Source of the DNA: Kineosporiaceae bacterium
GTDB lineage: Bacteria; Actinomycetota; Actinomycetes; Actinomycetales; Angustibacteraceae
NCBI GenBank assembly: GCA_027345905.1
Contig: DAIETC010000018.1
Coordinates: 1 to 7,495 of the forward strand
Direction: 5' to 3'
DNA: 7,495 nucleotides
A model generated the notes under the pieces. The model did not search any database. It was not told the origin of the DNA and saw nothing but the letters and a program-made list of their open reading frames with translations. Each line of letters opens with the position of its first letter. The first letter of the stretch is position 1. Made by a program: the position numbers and the translations under genes. Below are positions 5,205-7,495 of this stretch, piece after piece.

Positions 5205-5490
5205 GACGCACCTCCGTCTCTTGGCCGGCCGGGCGCCGTACCGAGGCAGACACTAGGAGGGGGGTCTGACAGTCCCGGCCGGCCTGGCGTGCACTTGCGA
5301 CAACATCTCCCGTCGCGAACTGGGCGTAGGGGAACAACGCGGGCACGAATGTCGGGGGCTCGTGTCGAATAGTGCACACCCGGGTCCAGCGTGCACCGGA
5401 TGCATGATCACCGGGCCGGGACGTGTGCGGGCACAGGGCGTTGGGGCGCGCCTCCCGGACGGTGTCGGTGGGGGGTTCTACGGTCGGCGC
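5205..5490. promoter_or_regulatory. Divergent intergenic promoter region
   Basis: This 286-bp region separates the start of the four-cysteine protein (minus) from the nuclease fusion (plus). On the minus strand, TAGTGT (5255-5250) is a good -10 candidate about 45 bp before the GTG, just downstream of a C-rich run, but no matching -35 is seen at normal spacing. An 11-bp inverted repeat, GGCCGGCCGGG (5223-5233) and its complement (5274-5284), surrounds that box, as does a shorter CAGAC/GTCTG repeat (5247-5251, 5264-5268). GTGCAC occurs three times (5289, 5372, 5391). No gene is supported in this stretch. Confidence 0.4.
5479..5484 (+). promoter_or_regulatory. Possible -10 box of the nuclease fusion, leaderless
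   Basis: TACGGT fits TANNNT and ends six bases before the GTG at 5491, the spacing expected for transcription starting at the first codon. No -35 consensus is evident and no well-placed Shine-Dalgarno is seen before 5491 or 5494; the G-run at 5470-5475 is too far away. This arrangement supports a leaderless start but does not prove it. Confidence 0.35.
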
Positions 5491-7251
5491 GTGATGGTGG
5501 TGCAGGGAACCCTTGACGAGCTCGGCGACGCACTCGACGAGGTGACGTTCGTCGTCGTCGACCTGGAGACGACCGGCGGGTCCCCCGCGGGGGCGGCGAT
5601 CACCGAGATCGGTGCGGTCAAGGTGCGCGGCGGCGAGGTCATCGGCGAGCTGCAGACGCTGGTGAACCCTGGGACGGCGATCCCGGCGTTCATCGCGATG
5701 CTCACCGGCATCACCGACCGCCTGGTGCGGGACGCGCCCCCGATCGCCGTCGCGCTGCCGACGTTCCTGGAGTTCGCCCGCGGGAGCGTGCTGGTGGCGC
5801 ACAACGCGCCCTTCGACATCTCGTTCCTCAAGGCCGCGGCGCAGCAGACGGGGCACGAGTGGCCCGGGTTCCGCGTCATCGACACCGTGCACCTGGCCCG
5901 CCAATTGATCGGCCGCGACGAGGCGCCGAACCGCAAGCTGGCCACCCTGGCCGCCCTCTTCGGGTCGCCGACCACGCCTGACCATCGTGCGCTGACCGAC
6001 GCGCGGGCCACCGTCGATGTGTTGCACGGCCTGATCGAGCGGGTCGGGTCGCTCGGCGTCCACTCGCTGCAGGAGCTGTCCACGTTCAGCTCGCGGGTGT
6101 CCAGCGCCCAGCGGCGCAAACGGCACCTGGCCGAAGGCCTGCCGCACTCCCCCGGCGTCTACATGTTCCGCGACGCCCACGACCACGTCCTGTACGTCGG
6201 CACCTCGGGTGACATCGCCAGTCGGGTCCGCACCTACTTCACCGCCTCCGAGCACCGCAGCCGGATGGGTGAGATGGTCGCCCTGGCCGAGCGGGTCGTG
6301 CCCGTCGTGTGTCAGACGACGCTGGAGGCGCAGGTGCGCGAGCTGCGGCTGATCGCCGAGCACAAGCCGCGATACAACCGGCGTTCGCGATTCCCCGAGC
6401 GCGAGCCGTGGGTCAAGCTCACCGTCGAGCCCTTCCCCCGCTTCTCGCTGGTACGCGCGGTCCGCGACGACGGCGCCACCTACCTGGGCCCCTTTGGCAC
6501 CCGGGCCGGCGCCGAGCAGGCGATCGACGCGCTGCACGAGGCGTTCGCGCTGCGCCAGTGCACCCGCCGCCTAGGCCACGACGGCGGCGGCGGCGCGTGC
6601 GCACTGGTCGATCTCGGCCGGTGCAACGCGCCCTGCACCGAGGGGACGGCGGTCGCTGCGGACTACCAGGCCATCGTGACCCAGGCCCGAGCGGCGATGA
6701 GCGGGGACTGCCGGGCCATGGTGTCGGTGTTGCGCGCGCGCATCGCGGCCCTGTCCGCAGATGAGCGCTTCGAGCAGGCCGCGGTCGTGCGCGACCGGCT
6801 GCTGGCCCTCGTGCGGGCCAGCGCCCGGGCGCAACGGCTGGCCGCGCTCGCGCAGTGCGCCGAGATCGTGGCCGCGCGCCGACGTCCGCAAGGTGGCTGG
6901 GAGGTCGTGCTCGTGCGACACGGTCGCCTTGCCGGGACGACGCTCAGCCCGCCCGGCGCGGACCCGTGGCCGTACGTCCAGGCACTGCGAGAGACCGGCG
7001 AGGCCGTCACCGCACCGGTGTTACCGGCCCCGGCGGCCCTGGCCCAGGAGGCCGAGAAGGTGCTCGGCTGGCTGGAGGGTGACGGAACCCGGCTGGTCGC
7101 GGTCACCGGGTCGTGGACCTGCCCGGTGCACGGTGCGGGGGGACAGCGAGCACAGCTCGAGCCCCTCGCCGCCGGGTTCGGGCCGGTCGTGCCCTTCGAC
7201 GAGCCGGCAGGTCGCGGATGGGCACGCCGCCCGGTGAGCGTCGCCGGTTAG
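5491..7251 (+). CDS. DEDDh exonuclease fused to UvrC N-terminal-like GIY-YIG nuclease (Rv2191-type)
   Basis: This is a 586-residue two-nuclease protein. Residues about 18-185 are a DnaQ-like 3'-5' exonuclease with the full DEDDh set: D24 and E26 (VVVDLETTGG), D109 (AHNAPFDISFL), H165 and D170 (DHRALTDARAT). Residues about 215-300 are a GIY-YIG domain: GVYMF at 222-226, YVG at 235-237, R245, E284 and N296 (KPRYN). Cys357, Cys370, Cys378 and Cys382 reproduce the UvrC cysteine cluster that binds [4Fe-4S]. A UVR-like motif (RFEQAAVVRDRL) is at 426-437. UvrC's RNase H-like and HhH domains are missing; instead there is a C-terminal region of about 140 residues with TCPVH at 543-547. A role in DNA repair, cutting one side of a lesion and trimming, is inferred. 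The family resembles mycobacterial Rv2191 and, in part, Cho. Start: GTG 5491 fits a leaderless message; ATG 5494 is equally possible, and the frame stays open upstream to 5362 without homologous content. Confidence 0.87.
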   Translation: MMVVQGTLDELGDALDEVTFVVVDLETTGGSPAGAAITEIGAVKVRGGEVIGELQTLVNPGTAIPAFIAMLTGITDRLVRDAPPIAVALPTFLEFARGSVLVAHNAPFDISFLKAAAQQTGHEWPGFRVIDTVHLARQLIGRDEAPNRKLATLAALFGSPTTPDHRALTDARATVDVLHGLIERVGSLGVHSLQELSTFSSRVSSAQRRKRHLAEGLPHSPGVYMFRDAHDHVLYVGTSGDIASRVRTYFTASEHRSRMGEMVALAERVVPVVCQTTLEAQVRELRLIAEHKPRYNRRSRFPEREPWVKLTVEPFPRFSLVRAVRDDGATYLGPFGTRAGAEQAIDALHEAFALRQCTRRLGHDGGGGACALVDLGRCNAPCTEGTAVAADYQAIVTQARAAMSGDCRAMVSVLRARIAALSADERFEQAAVVRDRLLALVRASARAQRLAALAQCAEIVAARRRPQGGWEVVLVRHGRLAGTTLSPPGADPWPYVQALRETGEAVTAPVLPAPAALAQEAEKVLGWLEGDGTRLVAVTGSWTCPVHGAGGQRAQLEPLAAGFGPVVPFDEPAGRGWARRPVSVAG

Positions 7252-7254
7252 TCT
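7249..7254 (+). promoter_or_regulatory. Possible -10 box for the RAM-domain gene
   Basis: TAGTCT fits TANNNT and overlaps the stop codon of the nuclease fusion. It would start a transcript about 20 bases before the downstream ATG, leaving room for the GAAAGG ribosome-binding site. No -35 is recognisable, and read-through from the nuclease gene is an alternative. Confidence 0.3.
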
Positions 7255-7283
7255 GCTGGGCACCTCGAAGAAAGGCGGCCTCG

Positions 7284-7495
7284 ATGCTCACCGCGATCGT
7301 GCTCGTGCAGGCGCAGGTCGACCAGATCCCCGAGGTTGCCACGGCGATCGCCGAGCTTGACGGCGTCAGCGAGGTGTACTCGGTCACCGGCGACGTCGAC
7401 CTGGTCGTCATGGTGCGGGTGCGTGAGCACGACGAGCTGGCCGACGTCATCGCCGACCGGCTCGGTAAGGTCCCCGGCGTCCGCAGCACTCAGAC
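7284..7495 (+). CDS. Stand-alone Lrp/AsnC ligand-binding (RAM) domain protein (3' end cut by window)
   Basis: The first 70 codons are present and the gene continues past the right edge. The start is ATG 7284, with GAAAGG (7270-7275) eight bases upstream. The translation begins MLTAIVLVQAQVDQIPEVATA and continues with DGVSEVYSVTGDVDLVVMVRV and VPGVRSTQT. This is the beta-alpha-beta pattern of the Lrp/AsnC C-terminal regulatory (RAM) domain, which binds amino acids and drives oligomerisation. The N-terminal helix-turn-helix of full Lrp proteins is absent, as the start codon directly precedes the first RAM strand, so it probably does not bind DNA by itself. Single-domain members are usually about 75-90 residues, so only a little should be missing. 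It lies 32 bp after the nuclease fusion on the same strand. Ligand and partners are unknown. Confidence 0.82.
   Translation, partial: MLTAIVLVQAQVDQIPEVATAIAELDGVSEVYSVTGDVDLVVMVRVREHDELADVIADRLGKVPGVRSTQ

Noticed and set aside
3364..5256. Long plus-strand open frame of 630 codons
   Set aside because: It lies opposite the well-supported metallopeptidase gene and starts inside a repeat. Its translation is Arg/Gly/Pro-rich without recognisable domains, as expected for an antisense frame in GC-rich DNA.
5362..5490. Upstream extension of the nuclease fusion to GTG 5362
   Set aside because: The added 43 residues show no domain content, there is no ribosome-binding site before 5362, and the exonuclease domain begins shortly after the start at 5491/5494.
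4975..6537. N-terminal extension of the metallopeptidase frame to 988 codons
   Set aside because: The extra part overlaps the four-cysteine gene and the divergent nuclease fusion and has no protein-like motifs. The membrane anchor begins about 30 residues after GTG 4974, giving a normal layout.
1..7495. Insertion sequence, integrase, tRNA or rRNA genes
   Set aside because: No transposase or recombinase motifs, cloverleaf sequences or rRNA-like stretches were recognised on either strand by eye. A tRNAscan or ISfinder search would be needed to exclude degenerate remnants.

Overview
The window reads as chromosomal DNA from a high-GC actinobacterium. GC content is high throughout, GTG starts are common, and -10-like TANNNT boxes lie close to start codons. 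The gene content also fits: a PimB-type mannosyltransferase, a DnaQ/UvrC-N fusion of the mycobacterial Rv2191 type, and a tiny CxxC protein of a sort seen in actinomycetes. From memory, M. tuberculosis carries the same two anchors (PimB' Rv2188c and Rv2191) a few genes apart, near trpD and ctaE, so the window probably spans a rearranged version of that neighbourhood. The genus cannot be fixed from the sequence.

Layout. (1) Positions 1-511, minus strand: 5' part of a GT4 mannosyltransferase that runs off the left edge. (2) 538-1223, plus strand: a complete VapBC-type toxin-antitoxin pair with a 16-bp palindromic operator that overlaps its probable -10 box. (3) 1224-1467: gene-free spacer holding a large imperfect inverted repeat with 23-nt arms. 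(4) 1468-3090, plus strand: a secreted Asp-box (BNR/sialidase-like) beta-propeller protein, followed by a perfect 19-bp hairpin. (5) 3137-3570: a repeat island with two 80-bp palindromic elements spaced 160 bp apart, a 15-bp tandem repeat and an 18-bp perfect palindrome. (6) 3571-5204, minus strand: a probable two-gene operon made of a 60-residue four-cysteine protein followed by a membrane-anchored HExxH metallopeptidase. (7) 5205-5490: a divergent promoter region. (8) 5491-7251, plus strand: the DEDDh exonuclease/UvrC-N-like fusion. (9) 7284 to the right edge, plus strand: a stand-alone Lrp/AsnC ligand-binding (RAM) domain protein, cut by the window.

How the parts relate. The two flanks (mannosyltransferase on the left; four-cysteine protein, peptidase, nuclease fusion and RAM protein on the right) look like core actinobacterial genes of cell-envelope and DNA-repair type. 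The middle (toxin-antitoxin, secreted propeller protein, repeats) has the character of an accessory segment. No transposase, integrase, tRNA, rRNA, CRISPR array or phage gene was recognised. The most unusual items are the paired 80-bp palindromic elements and the nuclease fusion, which keeps the UvrC iron-sulfur cysteines, GIY-YIG motif and UVR motif but lacks the UvrC RNase H-like half. The fusion belongs to a family I recognise, so it is poorly characterised rather than new. I found no convincing multi-gene system without precedent.
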